64,000 bases of DNA from CAZRCZ01 sp964598765. Lineage in GTDB: Bacteria; Sumerlaeota; Sumerlaeia; MVZB01; JAJFLK01. Where the stretch lies: the NCBI GenBank assembly GCA_964598765.1, contig CAZRCZ010000017.1:1-64000 (forward strand), written 5' to 3'. Below are positions 8,103 to 16,227 of the stretch, in pieces. The number at the start of each line of letters is the position of its first letter. Within the stretch, counting starts at the first letter, position 1. The notes under the pieces are model-generated. The model worked only from the letters and a program-made list of their open reading frames with translations. It ran no database searches and had not been told where the DNA came from. The position numbers and the translations under genes are program-made.

Positions 8103-8507
8103 GTATTTGATCGTGGAGGCTATGCCGTGATGAAATACAGCGAGCCACGATGCACCAAGGACCTTGACCTATGGGTAAGTAATTCGCCAAAGAATGCAAC
8201 CAAGCTTTCTCACGCGCTTGCCAAATTTGGCGCTCCGCTCAAACGTGATGGGGTGACTCCGGAGACGTTTATGAAGAAAGGCGTCTGGTATCAAAATGGC
8301 GTTGCGCCCGTTCGCGTGGACATTTTGACCCAAATCAAGGGAGTTGAATTCGCTTCCGCTTGGGCCAATCGGGTGAAGAGCATGTTTTTTGACATCCCCG
8401 AATATTTTATTTCGTTGAACGATCTCATCGCGAGCAAGAAGGCGGCGGGGCGTGTTTCCGATCTCAAACACCTGAGAGACATTCAGAAAAGGAGACGATA
8501 TCCATGA
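8044..8507 (+). pseudogene. DUF6036-like nucleotidyltransferase, broken by a one-base frameshift
   Basis: Two overlapping frames together encode one protein of about 155 residues. Frame one from ATG 8044 gives MEENPSYKELLQNLYEFEVEY then LIV and runs to a stop at 8125-8127. Frame two continues as GYAVMKYSEPRCTKDLDLWV. Adding one G in GTGGAGG (8114-8119) would join them as YLIVGGYAVMKYSEPR, the usual GG...TKDLD nucleotidyltransferase signature with its metal-binding Asp residues. The rest (FGAPLKRDGVTP..., VRVDILTQIKGVEF, SLNDLIASKKAAGR) fits the family. The break may be real decay or a sequencing error. Related proteins act in toxin-antitoxin-like pairs. The stop overlaps the uspA start by ATGA. 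Confidence 0.75.
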
Positions 8508-8965
8508 TTGAAATTCGCCGAATTCTTTATCCTACGGATTTTTCCGAATACGCCAAGCACGCCTTGCCCTACGTCGTCGAACTGGCAAAGAAATTCGGGG
8601 CCAAGGTGAGCTTGATCCACGTTGTCTCGGTTCCAACTTACGCGGCCTCGTATGAGATCGCCGTGGACCTGACCAGCCTGCGCGAGGCGATGGAGGATTC
8701 CGCCAAAAAACAAATGGATCAACTGGTCGCCCAACTTGCTAAGGACGGCGTCGCCGCCGAGGGATCGGTTGAGATTGGAACTGGTTTCGTGGAAATCATC
8801 GCCGCCGCCAAAAAAACCGACGCCGATCTGATTGTCATGGCGACGCACGGCTGGGGCGCGATCAAACATATGCTTATGGGAAGCACGGCGGAAAAAGTCG
8901 TCCGCAAGGCTCCTTGTCCGGTCCTCACCGTCCGCAAACCGGAACACGAATTCGTGCATCCTTAA
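8504..8965 (+). CDS. Universal stress protein, UspA family
   Basis: A 153-residue single-domain Usp protein. It has the N-terminal ILYPTDFSEYAKHALPYVVE strand-helix, the DLIVMATHG segment and the nucleotide-binding loop GWGAIKHMLMGSTAEKVV followed by CPVLTVR, as in ATP-binding UspA proteins. These are cytoplasmic dimers induced by stress. An AAAGGAG site precedes ATG 8504, and the start overlaps the stop of the broken nucleotidyltransferase by 4 bases, so it may be transcribed with that module. Its stop overlaps the convergent rsmG stop. Confidence 0.93.
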   Translation: MIEIRRILYPTDFSEYAKHALPYVVELAKKFGAKVSLIHVVSVPTYAASYEIAVDLTSLREAMEDSAKKQMDQLVAQLAKDGVAAEGSVEIGTGFVEIIAAAKKTDADLIVMATHGWGAIKHMLMGSTAEKVVRKAPCPVLTVRKPEHEFVHP

Positions 8966-9774
8966 AGCGGGTTTTTTGACGCCACGCCGATCCTGCGGGG
9001 ATAGGGAGAGGGCGTCATGGCCGTTTTGTGGAAGGCGAGGAGTCGGCAGGTCTTTCCATCTGACCGCGTATAAGGAAATATCCGGGGCGGCTCCGGCGCG
9101 CCGAGAAGGCCGAACGCGCGTCGGCTTGAATTCATCTCCTCTTCGATTTCATCCCCTTTGATCGCAAAAACATGGCCACCCCATTTGGCGAAGGGCAGGG
9201 TCCACTCGGCCAAAACGGGAAGGGGAGCCAGCGCGCGCGCCGTCACCCAATCGAATTGTTCACGGTTGGCGGCCAGATGCGCCGCCGTCTCGGCTCGGTC
9301 TTGAATCACCCACGCGCGGGACAATCCGAGCCGATGAATCGCCCGCTCCAGAAAACGGGCTTTTTTTCCGTTGGCTTCCAGCAACACCACCGACGCTTCC
9401 GGCCAGAGAACCGCCCAAACCAATCCGGGCATTCCGCCTCCGGAGCCGACGTCGAGGATGCGCGAGTTTGCTCCGGGGCGACCGAAATTTTCCTCCATGA
9501 TGCCCGCGTCGTGGAGGGCGTCCTCGACGTGCGCCGTCCATTGTTTTTCCGGCGTCCGATCCGCCGTCAGGTTTTGAAACCGATTGGCGTCAAGCAGGAG
9601 CGCGACGAATTCGGCGAGTTTGGCCCTGAGTTCGTCGGCGCGGGTTTCCCATCGCGCAAGAAGGGCAAGCGTCGAGGAAGGAGGAGCCAAAAGTTTGGGA
9701 TCAATCGGCGGCGTCTTCCCGAGGGATCGGGGACGACGGGGAGATTTCTGAGTCTGCGTGTTCGGTCGAATCAT
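8962..9774 (-). CDS. rsmG: 16S rRNA (guanine527-N7)-methyltransferase RsmG (GidB)
   Basis: About 270 residues. The SAM site reads ILDVGSGGGMPGLVWAV followed by VVLLEANGKKARFLERAI, which is diagnostic of RsmG, with NLTADRTPEKQWTAHVEDAL upstream and WVTARALAPLPVLAEW downstream. It methylates G527 of 16S rRNA. The open frame reaches 9957, but that stretch encodes a repeat-word spacer, so ATG 9774 is chosen even though its ribosome-binding site is weak. The N-terminus is longer than usual by a basic, Pro-rich 35 residues. The last 17 residues (TPSPYPRRIGVASKNPL) also look like read-through into spacer sequence. It is convergent with uspA. Confidence 0.92.
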   Translation of the reverse strand: MIRPNTQTQKSPRRPRSLGKTPPIDPKLLAPPSSTLALLARWETRADELRAKLAEFVALLLDANRFQNLTADRTPEKQWTAHVEDALHDAGIMEENFGRPGANSRILDVGSGGGMPGLVWAVLWPEASVVLLEANGKKARFLERAIHRLGLSRAWVIQDRAETAAHLAANREQFDWVTARALAPLPVLAEWTLPFAKWGGHVFAIKGDEIEEEMNSSRRAFGLLGAPEPPRIFPYTRSDGKTCRLLAFHKTAMTPSPYPRRIGVASKNPL

Positions 9775-10095
9775 CGTGAGCCATGCTTGAGACCCGCCAT
9801 TTTGGACACGGAATCGCACGGAATTCACGAATTTTCGGAATAGAACCAATTCGTGCAATCCGTGTCCATGGCCTCCGACCAAAAAATGCAAGTTCAAAAT
9901 CCATAAAGACGTCCCATCCGAGCGGCTTCGGAGACCGGCGGAAATATCCCCAATCACATTTCGATTGGCAAGGGGGCGTGTAAGGGGCTATTTTTGAGAG
10001 GAACACCACGGCGCGGGGATCCGCGTCGAGCGAAACTTAGGTTCAAGAAAATCCGCGGGGAAGACGATGAAAAAGAAGGGTAGGATGAAACGAGG
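9775..10095. other. Divergent spacer with an imperfect inverted repeat
   Basis: Arms at 9804-9825 (GGACACGGAATCGCACGGAATT shortened here to its first twenty bases, GGACACGGAATCGCACGGAA) and 9848-9867 (AATTCGTGCAATCCGTGTCC) are largely complementary around a 22-base loop. A related word (CCACGGATGAACGCGGATTT) lies at 43824-43843. The rest to 10095 shows no gene. Promoters for rsmG and the next plus-strand gene must lie here but are not recognisable. Confidence 0.55.
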
Positions 10096-10494
10096 ATGAG
10101 CGCGCCCGGCCCCAAGATCGAGGTGATTCCTCCGGGGGAGAGCGTTCCCCGCGCCGTTTCCGATTCCGGCGCTCTTCCATCCGGGCTTTCGGCGCGTGCC
10201 TTCCGGGCGATCGGCGGGGTTGTCGCGTTGGCCGGAGCCGTCGTCGCGGGATTGTTTTTCGGAGTGGCGTTAATCGCCATGACCGGTTTGGCGATGGTCG
10301 CGGGAACGATCATGGCGGTTTGGATGAAGTGGAAAATGCGCAAGGGAACGGTAATTGCCGAGCAGAAATCGGATTCCGGTCGCGTCGTCGTCAAGCGGTT
10401 CGACGGCCCCGGCGGGATGGGGGTCTGGATTCATTCCTCGCAGGCCGGATGGAATTCCAAACCCATGGAGAATGAACCGGACGGGCGAGATTGA
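10096..10494 (+). CDS. Small membrane protein, unknown function
   Basis: A 132-residue protein not recognised. A polar N-terminus of about 35 residues is followed by one long or two close hydrophobic helices (about 38-75, including FRAIGGVVALAGAVVAGLFF), then a basic stretch WMKWKMRKG and a polar C-terminal 50 residues (DSGRVVVKRFDGPGGMGVW). The positive residues after the helix suggest a cytoplasmic C-terminus. It ends 17 bases before the SirB1-type gene, so the two may be co-transcribed. The ATG follows GAGG at very short spacing, so the start is moderately supported. Confidence 0.65.
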   Translation: MSAPGPKIEVIPPGESVPRAVSDSGALPSGLSARAFRAIGGVVALAGAVVAGLFFGVALIAMTGLAMVAGTIMAVWMKWKMRKGTVIAEQKSDSGRVVVKRFDGPGGMGVWIHSSQAGWNSKPMENEPDGRD

Positions 10495-10511
10495 GTGAGA
10501 AGGCCAAGGCA

Positions 10512-11339
10512 ATGAGTTTTCCTTTTCCCGATCAGACCCTGCTGGAATTTCGCGCCGCCGTTTCCGGTCCGGACGAGGAAATTGATCTGGCGCGCGCGAC
10601 GCTCGTCATCGCCAAGGTGGACTCGCCGGACCTTGAGATCGAGCCGATTCTGGACGGCTTCAATGCCTTGGCGGCGCGCGTCGTCGCCCGCGCCGGTCCC
10701 GACGCCGAGGTCATGCGCCAGATCGAGGCGTTGACCAGCGTTGTCATCAAGGACCTCGGACTGCGCGGCGCGACGGAGACCGATTACTATGATCCGCGCA
10801 ATTCGTTTCTCAACCGCGTGCTGGAGCGCAAGCTCGGCATCCCTATTTCGCTTTCGATCGTTTACATGATCGTCGGCTCGCGGGCTGGGATCGCGCTCGG
10901 CGGGACAGCGATGCCGATGCACTTTTTGGTCAAGGTGCTCGGCATTCAGCCCCCCCTGTTCGTGGATTGCTACAATCAGGGACGCATCCTGACGGTCGAG
11001 CAATGCAAGGAAGGGGTCAAAACGATGTCGCGCGGACAGATTCCGTTCCGCGACGAAATGCTCGACATCGTTTCCAACGGCGCGGTCCTCTCGCGCCTTC
11101 TGACCAATTTGAAAATGATTTATCTCAACGCCCTGCAATACGCCAAGGCGCTACCGATTCTGGACCGCCTGCTCGTGCTGAATCCGTCGGTCAACAGCCT
11201 GCTACGCGAGCGCGGACTGGTGCGATATAATTTGGAGCAATTCGATCTGGCGCGCCAAGACCTCAAGGATTACCTTGCCACCGAATCCGATCCCCCCGAC
11301 GCGCAGGAGATACGGAATCTGTTGAGGAAAATTGGGTAG
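10512..11339 (+). CDS. SirB1 / transglutaminase-like family protein with TPR-like end
   Basis: About 275 residues. The central part YYDPRNSFLNRVLERKLGIP and SLSIVYMIVGSRAGI ... MPMHFLVKV is the SirB1/transglutaminase-like signature, and the last 80 residues (ALPILDRLLVLNPSVNSLLRERG...FDLARQDLKDYL) form TPR-like hairpins, as in the family. In the usual papain-like triad the Cys is often missing in this family, and none is evident before the His here (MPMHF), so enzymatic activity is doubtful. Biological role is poorly known. ATG 10512 is preferred to the TTG at 10491, which overlaps the preceding gene. Confidence 0.82.
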   Translation: MSFPFPDQTLLEFRAAVSGPDEEIDLARATLVIAKVDSPDLEIEPILDGFNALAARVVARAGPDAEVMRQIEALTSVVIKDLGLRGATETDYYDPRNSFLNRVLERKLGIPISLSIVYMIVGSRAGIALGGTAMPMHFLVKVLGIQPPLFVDCYNQGRILTVEQCKEGVKTMSRGQIPFRDEMLDIVSNGAVLSRLLTNLKMIYLNALQYAKALPILDRLLVLNPSVNSLLRERGLVRYNLEQFDLARQDLKDYLATESDPPDAQEIRNLLRKIG

Positions 11340-11442
11340 GCGTTTTCCATTCTCATCTCCTCGGTTTCGAGCGCTTCGTGTCCTTTGGGGGCAGAAAAAG
11401 AGTCTCCACAATTTCTCCGGGTTCCACTAGGTTCTTTCCACC

Positions 11443-12198
11443 ATGACCATTCCCATCGGCCTTCAGCTTTGGACTTTGCGCGAGGAGTGCGCGAAGGATT
11501 TTTTCGGAACGCTTCAAGGCGTCGCCCAAGCGGGTTACCGCTGGATCGAGCCGTTCGCGTTTTACGGAGTTTCGGCGGAGGAACTTACGCGGCGACTGAG
11601 GCAAATGGGATTGGGAGTCATTTCCAGTCATGTTGCGTTGGAAGATCTGGAATCGAACTTGGATCGGGTCATGCGAGACCATGAGACGCTCGGATGCAGA
11701 GCGATCGTTTGCCCTTGGCTGGATGAAAAACGCCGCGAAGGATCGAACGCCTTCGAGAAGATCGGCGCGATCTTGAACCGCATCGGCGAGCAACTCCGCC
11801 CACGGGGATTCAGCCTCGCGTATCACAATCACGATTTTGAATTCACGCAAGAGAGCGGGACCAACGGACTTGAGCGCATATTGTCGCAAGCCGAGCCGCA
11901 AAATCTCTCGGCGCAGTTGGACACATATTGGGCGCGCCATGCCGGACTCGATCCCGTTCAACTGATTCGTCAATTGGGATCGCGCCTCAGTTCGATTCAT
12001 CTAAAGGACCGCGACCCCGCCGACGGGGAATTCGCCCCGGTCGGACATGGATCGCTCGACATGCCGGCAATTCTCGAAGCCGGACGCGAGGCGGGCGTTC
12101 GGTCGTTGATCGTCGAACAGGACGAATGTAAACGTCCGCCGATGGAGGAAATCAAGCGGAGCCTCGATTTTCTGCGGAGCCAAGGGTTCTCGGATTGA
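11443..12198 (+). CDS. Sugar phosphate isomerase/epimerase (xylose isomerase-like TIM barrel)
   Basis: A 251-residue AP_endonuc_2-type TIM barrel. It begins IGLQLWTLREECAKDFFGTL and holds SLAYHNHDFEF, AQLDTYWARHAG, SSIHLKDRDP and LIVEQDE, which supply the His, Glu and Asp ligands of the divalent metal site. Enzymes of this kind isomerise or epimerise sugars or inositols; the exact substrate is not evident. The length is typical. It is preceded by a 103-base gap and followed by gmhA, so a role in sugar-precursor supply is plausible but not shown. Confidence 0.85.
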   Translation: MTIPIGLQLWTLREECAKDFFGTLQGVAQAGYRWIEPFAFYGVSAEELTRRLRQMGLGVISSHVALEDLESNLDRVMRDHETLGCRAIVCPWLDEKRREGSNAFEKIGAILNRIGEQLRPRGFSLAYHNHDFEFTQESGTNGLERILSQAEPQNLSAQLDTYWARHAGLDPVQLIRQLGSRLSSIHLKDRDPADGEFAPVGHGSLDMPAILEAGREAGVRSLIVEQDECKRPPMEEIKRSLDFLRSQGFSD

Positions 12199-12285
12199 GG
12201 GAAACCTGACAGGTCCGGAGCCAGCTTCAGTTTTCTCTTCATGCTCGCTATTGCGCTCCGACGGTCTCCGTGTCAAGCTACCGCC

Positions 12286-12915
12286 ATGCCGACGCCCGAA
12301 GCCATTCTCGATGACCTCGTCCGCCGTTATCCCGACCTCCAGCCGTGCGCGGATTCAATCCGCGGCGGCTTTGATCTGCTCCAGAAATCGGTTCGCGCCG
12401 GAAGGAAAATTCTTCTCTGCGGCAACGGCGGAAGCGCGGCGGATTCCTCCCACATTGCCGGAGAGCTATTAAAATCGCTCGCCAAGGAACGCAAACTTTC
12501 GCCGGCGGAACAAAAATTATTCGGGCCGGAGCAGAAGGACTTGGTTGCTCATCTCCAAGGGGGAATTCCGGCCATTTCGTTGCCCGATCAAGGGGTGATT
12601 CACTCTGCCATTGCCAACGACGTGGACGCGCAATACGCATTCGCGCAGTTGGTTTGGGCGTTGGGGAAACCCGGGGACGCGCTTTGGGCGATCTCGACCT
12701 CGGGCAATTCGCGCAACGCAATCCACGCTCAGACGGTCGCCCGCGCCAAGGGGATGGCGACGGTCGGATTGCTGGGCCGTGACGGGGGAAAAATGAAATC
12801 GCTCTGCGACGTGGCGATCCTCGCGCCGGGAGGCAACACGCAGGAAATTCAGGAACGCCACCTGCCGATTTATCACGCGCTCTGTTTGATGCTGGAAGAG
12901 GCGATCTATTCCTAA
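12286..12915 (+). CDS. gmhA: Phosphoheptose (sedoheptulose 7-phosphate) isomerase
   Basis: About 209 residues with one SIS domain. ILLCGNGGSAADSSHIAGEL, DALWAISTSGNSRNAI and TQEIQERHLPIYHALCLM match GmhA, which converts sedoheptulose 7-phosphate to D-glycero-D-manno-heptose 7-phosphate, the first step to heptose for LPS core or glycans. A stretch near residues 65-90 (KSLAKERKLSPAEQKLFG) is a little longer than in E. coli. ATG 12286 is favoured over 12241 because homology begins there, but its ribosome-binding site is weak. No hldE or gmhB is visible nearby. Confidence 0.9.
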   Translation: MPTPEAILDDLVRRYPDLQPCADSIRGGFDLLQKSVRAGRKILLCGNGGSAADSSHIAGELLKSLAKERKLSPAEQKLFGPEQKDLVAHLQGGIPAISLPDQGVIHSAIANDVDAQYAFAQLVWALGKPGDALWAISTSGNSRNAIHAQTVARAKGMATVGLLGRDGGKMKSLCDVAILAPGGNTQEIQERHLPIYHALCLMLEEAIYS

Positions 12916-12952
12916 CGGAAATTTCGGGATCGTTTATTGAAAGGGAATTGTA

Positions 12953-14470
12953 TTGTCCGCGTCCGCTCGAATTCCCACCGTCAAATCTTCCTTCTCCGCA
13001 TCGGCGACACTCTCTGGTTATCCTTTCGCCTTGGCGACGTTGATTATCCTATACGTCGTCGTTTTTGCATCGTTGTCCATTCACCGATTCAACCTAATGG
13101 GGGATTGCTACGATCTCTCGGTTTTCGAGCAATCATTCTGGTCCACGGTTCACGAGGGCAAACTGCTGTTCAATTCTCAGGAGGGAAATGAATTCGGGCT
13201 TTTCTCTCATTTTTCCCACCACTTTTCGCCTTTGCTCCTGTTCGTCGTCCCATTCTATGCGATTTGGCAGTCGGCGAAAACCTTATTGGTTGTGAAGACA
13301 ATCGCGCTTGGCTTGGGCGCATGGCCCTTGTCCGTTTTGGCGGGGCGATTTTTCGATTCGCCACGCGCGGGTTTGGTGGCGGCGTTGCTCTATCTGATGT
13401 ATCCGCCGTTGCATGGGGTAAACCTCTGGGGATTTCATGAAAACGATTTCACGGTTACGCCATTGGCGTTTCTTCTCCTTGCTCACGAAAGGAAGGCATG
13501 GCGGCAGTTTTGGATTTGGGCCGTCGTCGCCCTTTGCGCGAAGGAAACGACGGGACTGACGCTGGCGGCATTCGGATTCTATCTTTTCCTTTTCAAACCG
13601 GAGAAGGGGAGGGGCGCGATTCTCGCGCTGGCGGCTTTGACTTGGTTTTTGATCGCCGACCGAATGTTGATACCCGTCTTTGGCGGAAGACAAGTATTTC
13701 AAATCGAAAATCGTTTTCTTTCGGCGAGATACGATCCGATGATCGGGCAGTCCTACGGCGAAATCTTGCAGAACTGCCTGCTCCATCCCTTCCGGATCGG
13801 AAGCTACGTTTTCGGCGATCTTCGGAAATTGAGCTATCTTTTCAAATTGTTTTTTCCCTTGGGATTCCTGCCGTTTTCTTCCCCGGGGCTTCTGTTGGCT
13901 TTCATTCCGGTGCTGGGAGAGAATTTGCTCGCGCGCTATCACGGCCAATATGTCATCCTTGGCCAGTATCACGCCGAGTTGGTCCCATTTCTCTTTTACG
14001 GAACGTTCCAAGGTGCGCAACGCATCGCGGGCTGGATCAAACATCCGTCTCGGTCACGCGCCCTGTTGGCTTGGCTGACGCTTCCGACGCTGATCGCAAA
14101 CGTTGGCTTCGAAGTCTGGCCTTTCGCCATGGGAAGAATGAATTTCATGTCGGCCATCGCGAAGCCTTCGGAAAGTCGCCGCGCGGCGAAGGAATTGATG
14201 GCGATGATCCCGCCGTGGGCCTCCGTCCTCACGGAAACCAGCCTCATTTCCCATCTCGGAGGGCGAAAGTGGCTTCACGGGATCAACGCCGAGGCTATGA
14301 CGGCGCGAGAATGGGATTGCGTGATCTTCGACGCTCGGTCCGCATGGGCGACCGACGTTAGCGACGAGGAATTCAAGCGGTTTCTCATCGAGCGCGGATA
14401 CCGGCTCGCCGCCGAAAGGGAGGATATTTACCTGTTTGAAATGAAGGATAAGTTGATCGGCTCGCCCTGA
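12953..14470 (+). CDS. DUF2079 multi-pass membrane protein
   Basis: A 505-residue integral membrane protein with about 10-11 helices. The first loop (RFNLMGDCYDLSVFEQSFWS) and FSHHFSPLLLFVVPFYAIWQ with LWGFHENDFTVTPLAFLLLA are characteristic of DUF2079 proteins, which share a fold with GT-C glycosyltransferases and are of unproven activity. The acidic residues in the first and third periplasmic loops are kept. The start is TTG at 12953 with AAGGGA about 6 bases upstream. It ends convergent with gmk. A role in surface glycan modification is inferred from fold and neighbours only. Confidence 0.85.
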   Translation: MSASARIPTVKSSFSASATLSGYPFALATLIILYVVVFASLSIHRFNLMGDCYDLSVFEQSFWSTVHEGKLLFNSQEGNEFGLFSHFSHHFSPLLLFVVPFYAIWQSAKTLLVVKTIALGLGAWPLSVLAGRFFDSPRAGLVAALLYLMYPPLHGVNLWGFHENDFTVTPLAFLLLAHERKAWRQFWIWAVVALCAKETTGLTLAAFGFYLFLFKPEKGRGAILALAALTWFLIADRMLIPVFGGRQVFQIENRFLSARYDPMIGQSYGEILQNCLLHPFRIGSYVFGDLRKLSYLFKLFFPLGFLPFSSPGLLLAFIPVLGENLLARYHGQYVILGQYHAELVPFLFYGTFQGAQRIAGWIKHPSRSRALLAWLTLPTLIANVGFEVWPFAMGRMNFMSAIAKPSESRRAAKELMAMIPPWASVLTETSLISHLGGRKWLHGINAEAMTAREWDCVIFDARSAWATDVSDEEFKRFLIERGYRLAAEREDIYLFEMKDKLIGSP

Positions 14471-14529
14471 AATCTTCAATGGATTTCATGGATCGAGCCG
14501 ATCGCGGGAACAACAATCTTTCGCGGAAA

Positions 14530-15138
14530 CTAGGAATGCCGATTCAAGGTTTGCCGCGTTGCGCGGAGTCGTTCGGCGTGGAGAATCTGCTCGACCGCCG
14601 CGACGGTCTCCTCCAATTTCTCGTTCACGACGACGTAATCATATTGCGCCCAATGCTCGATTTCGCGCCGTGCGTTGGCCATGCGGAGTTGGATTTGCTC
14701 CTCGGCGTCCGATGCCCGCGAGCGAAGCCGTTGCTCCAGCACGCTTATCGAAGGAGGCATGAGGAAAACCAACACCGCGTCGGGTTGGCGTTTCTTGATG
14801 TTCAATCCCCCTTGAACGTCCACGTCCATTGCTATGTCGCGACGCGCCGCGAGCGCCTCCTCGATCACCCGCGCCGACGTTCCATACATGTTCCCATGAA
14901 CTTGGGCGTATTCGTAAAACTCATCGCTGGCGATCATTTTCTGAAACGTGTCGAGGGCGACGAAGTGAAAATCGCGTCCATTCACTTCGTTGCCCCGCAA
15001 CGGGCGGCTTGTGTAGGAAACCGAATAACCGAGCGCGGAATCCTTTGCCAAAAGCTGTTTCAGCACGGCGGATTTGCCTCCGCCCGACGGCGCGGAGAGA
15101 ACCAAAAGGACACCCCGGCGCTCAAGCTGAAATCGCAT
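14530..15138 (-). CDS. gmk: Guanylate kinase
   Basis: A 202-residue enzyme phosphorylating GMP to GDP with ATP. The P-loop is LSAPSGGGKSAVL (the family often reads GPSGxGKS), followed by the GMP-binding YSVSYTSRPLRGNEVNGRDF and FVALDTFQKMIASDEFYEYA, and VDVQGGLNIK. Length and motif order are normal. The open frame extends upstream through the mdh gene, but ATG 15138 shares its base with the mdh stop (TGATG), so translational coupling to mdh is likely. Confidence 0.96.
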   Translation of the reverse strand: MRFQLERRGVLLVLSAPSGGGKSAVLKQLLAKDSALGYSVSYTSRPLRGNEVNGRDFHFVALDTFQKMIASDEFYEYAQVHGNMYGTSARVIEEALAARRDIAMDVDVQGGLNIKKRQPDAVLVFLMPPSISVLEQRLRSRASDAEEQIQLRMANARREIEHWAQYDYVVVNEKLEETVAAVEQILHAERLRATRQTLNRHS

Positions 15139-16070
15139 CAGAGACGAACCTTGGCGATCTGCTCCTTGACTTGGTTGGCCGAAGCATGAAGCGCCTTGCG
15201 CTCGTCGTCGGTCAATTTGATCTCGATCACTTTTTCGACTCCCGCTCCTCCCAAAATCACCGGCACGCCGACCATCGCATCCCGCAGGCCGTATTCTCCT
15301 TCCAGCCAAACGCAACATGGGAGAATGCGCTTCTTGTCGCGGATCATCGCCTCGACCATCTGGATTACCGACGCCGAAGGCGCGTAATAAGCCGAGCCGG
15401 TCTTGAGGTAATTGACGATCTCGATTCCGCCGTCGCGCGTTCGTTGGACGATGGCGTCAAGTTTGTCCTTGGCAAGCAAATCCTCGACCGGAATTCCGCT
15501 GACCGTCGTGTAGCGCGTAAGCGGAACCATCGAATCGCCGTGGCCGCCGAGGACGAGCGCCTGAATGTCCTCGACCGACACGTTCAACGCCTCGGCGAGA
15601 AACGAGCGGTATCGAGCCGTGTCCAAGACGCCCGCCATGCCGACGACCCGGTTTTTCGGAAATCCGCTGACCTTCAGCGCGACGTAGGTCATCACGTCCA
15701 GCGGATTGCTGACGATGACCAAAATCGCATGGGGGGAATGTTTGACGACGTTCTCAATGACCGATTTGACGATCTCCGTGTTTTTGTTCACGAGGTCGTC
15801 GCGGGTCATTCCCGGTTTGCGCGCCAATCCCGCCGTCACCACGACGACGTCGCTGTTGGCGGTGGGGGCGTAATCGTTGCTCCCGACGATGCGCGAGTCA
15901 AATCCCTCGACGGGAGATGCTTCGTAGAGGTCCAGCCCCTTGCCCTGCGGAACCCCCTCGACGACGTCCACGAGAACGATGTCCCCCAGTTCCTTGGCCG
16001 CCGCCCAATGGGCCGCCGTCGCGCCGACGTTCCCCGCGCCGACAATCGTGATTTTGGCTCGTTTCAACAT
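15138..16070 (-). CDS. mdh: Malate dehydrogenase (LDH-like type)
   Basis: A 310-residue NAD-dependent dehydrogenase. The Rossmann motif is ITIVGAGNVGATAAHW with an acidic residue after the second strand (VLVDVVEG), which indicates NAD. The active-site loop ARKPGMTRDDL has the two arginines typical of malate rather than lactate dehydrogenases, and the catalytic His is in GGHGDSMVPL. It interconverts malate and oxaloacetate in the TCA cycle. ATG 16070 has AAGGAG 10 bases upstream. It is coupled to gmk, an uncommon pairing. Confidence 0.95.
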   Translation of the reverse strand: MLKRAKITIVGAGNVGATAAHWAAAKELGDIVLVDVVEGVPQGKGLDLYEASPVEGFDSRIVGSNDYAPTANSDVVVVTAGLARKPGMTRDDLVNKNTEIVKSVIENVVKHSPHAILVIVSNPLDVMTYVALKVSGFPKNRVVGMAGVLDTARYRSFLAEALNVSVEDIQALVLGGHGDSMVPLTRYTTVSGIPVEDLLAKDKLDAIVQRTRDGGIEIVNYLKTGSAYYAPSASVIQMVEAMIRDKKRILPCCVWLEGEYGLRDAMVGVPVILGGAGVEKVIEIKLTDDERKALHASANQVKEQIAKVRL

Positions 16071-16227
16071 TCCGTTTGCTCTCCTTGCTTGGCTTCCGCC
16101 GAAGAATGAGGCAAACATCAAAGAGTGAGGCGGAGGATATGTCAACGAATTTGTGATTGAGATTCGTGAGCCGTCATCGTCGCGTCAACAATTTCCGTCG
16201 GGCAAAGTCCTTCGCAAGACGACAATT

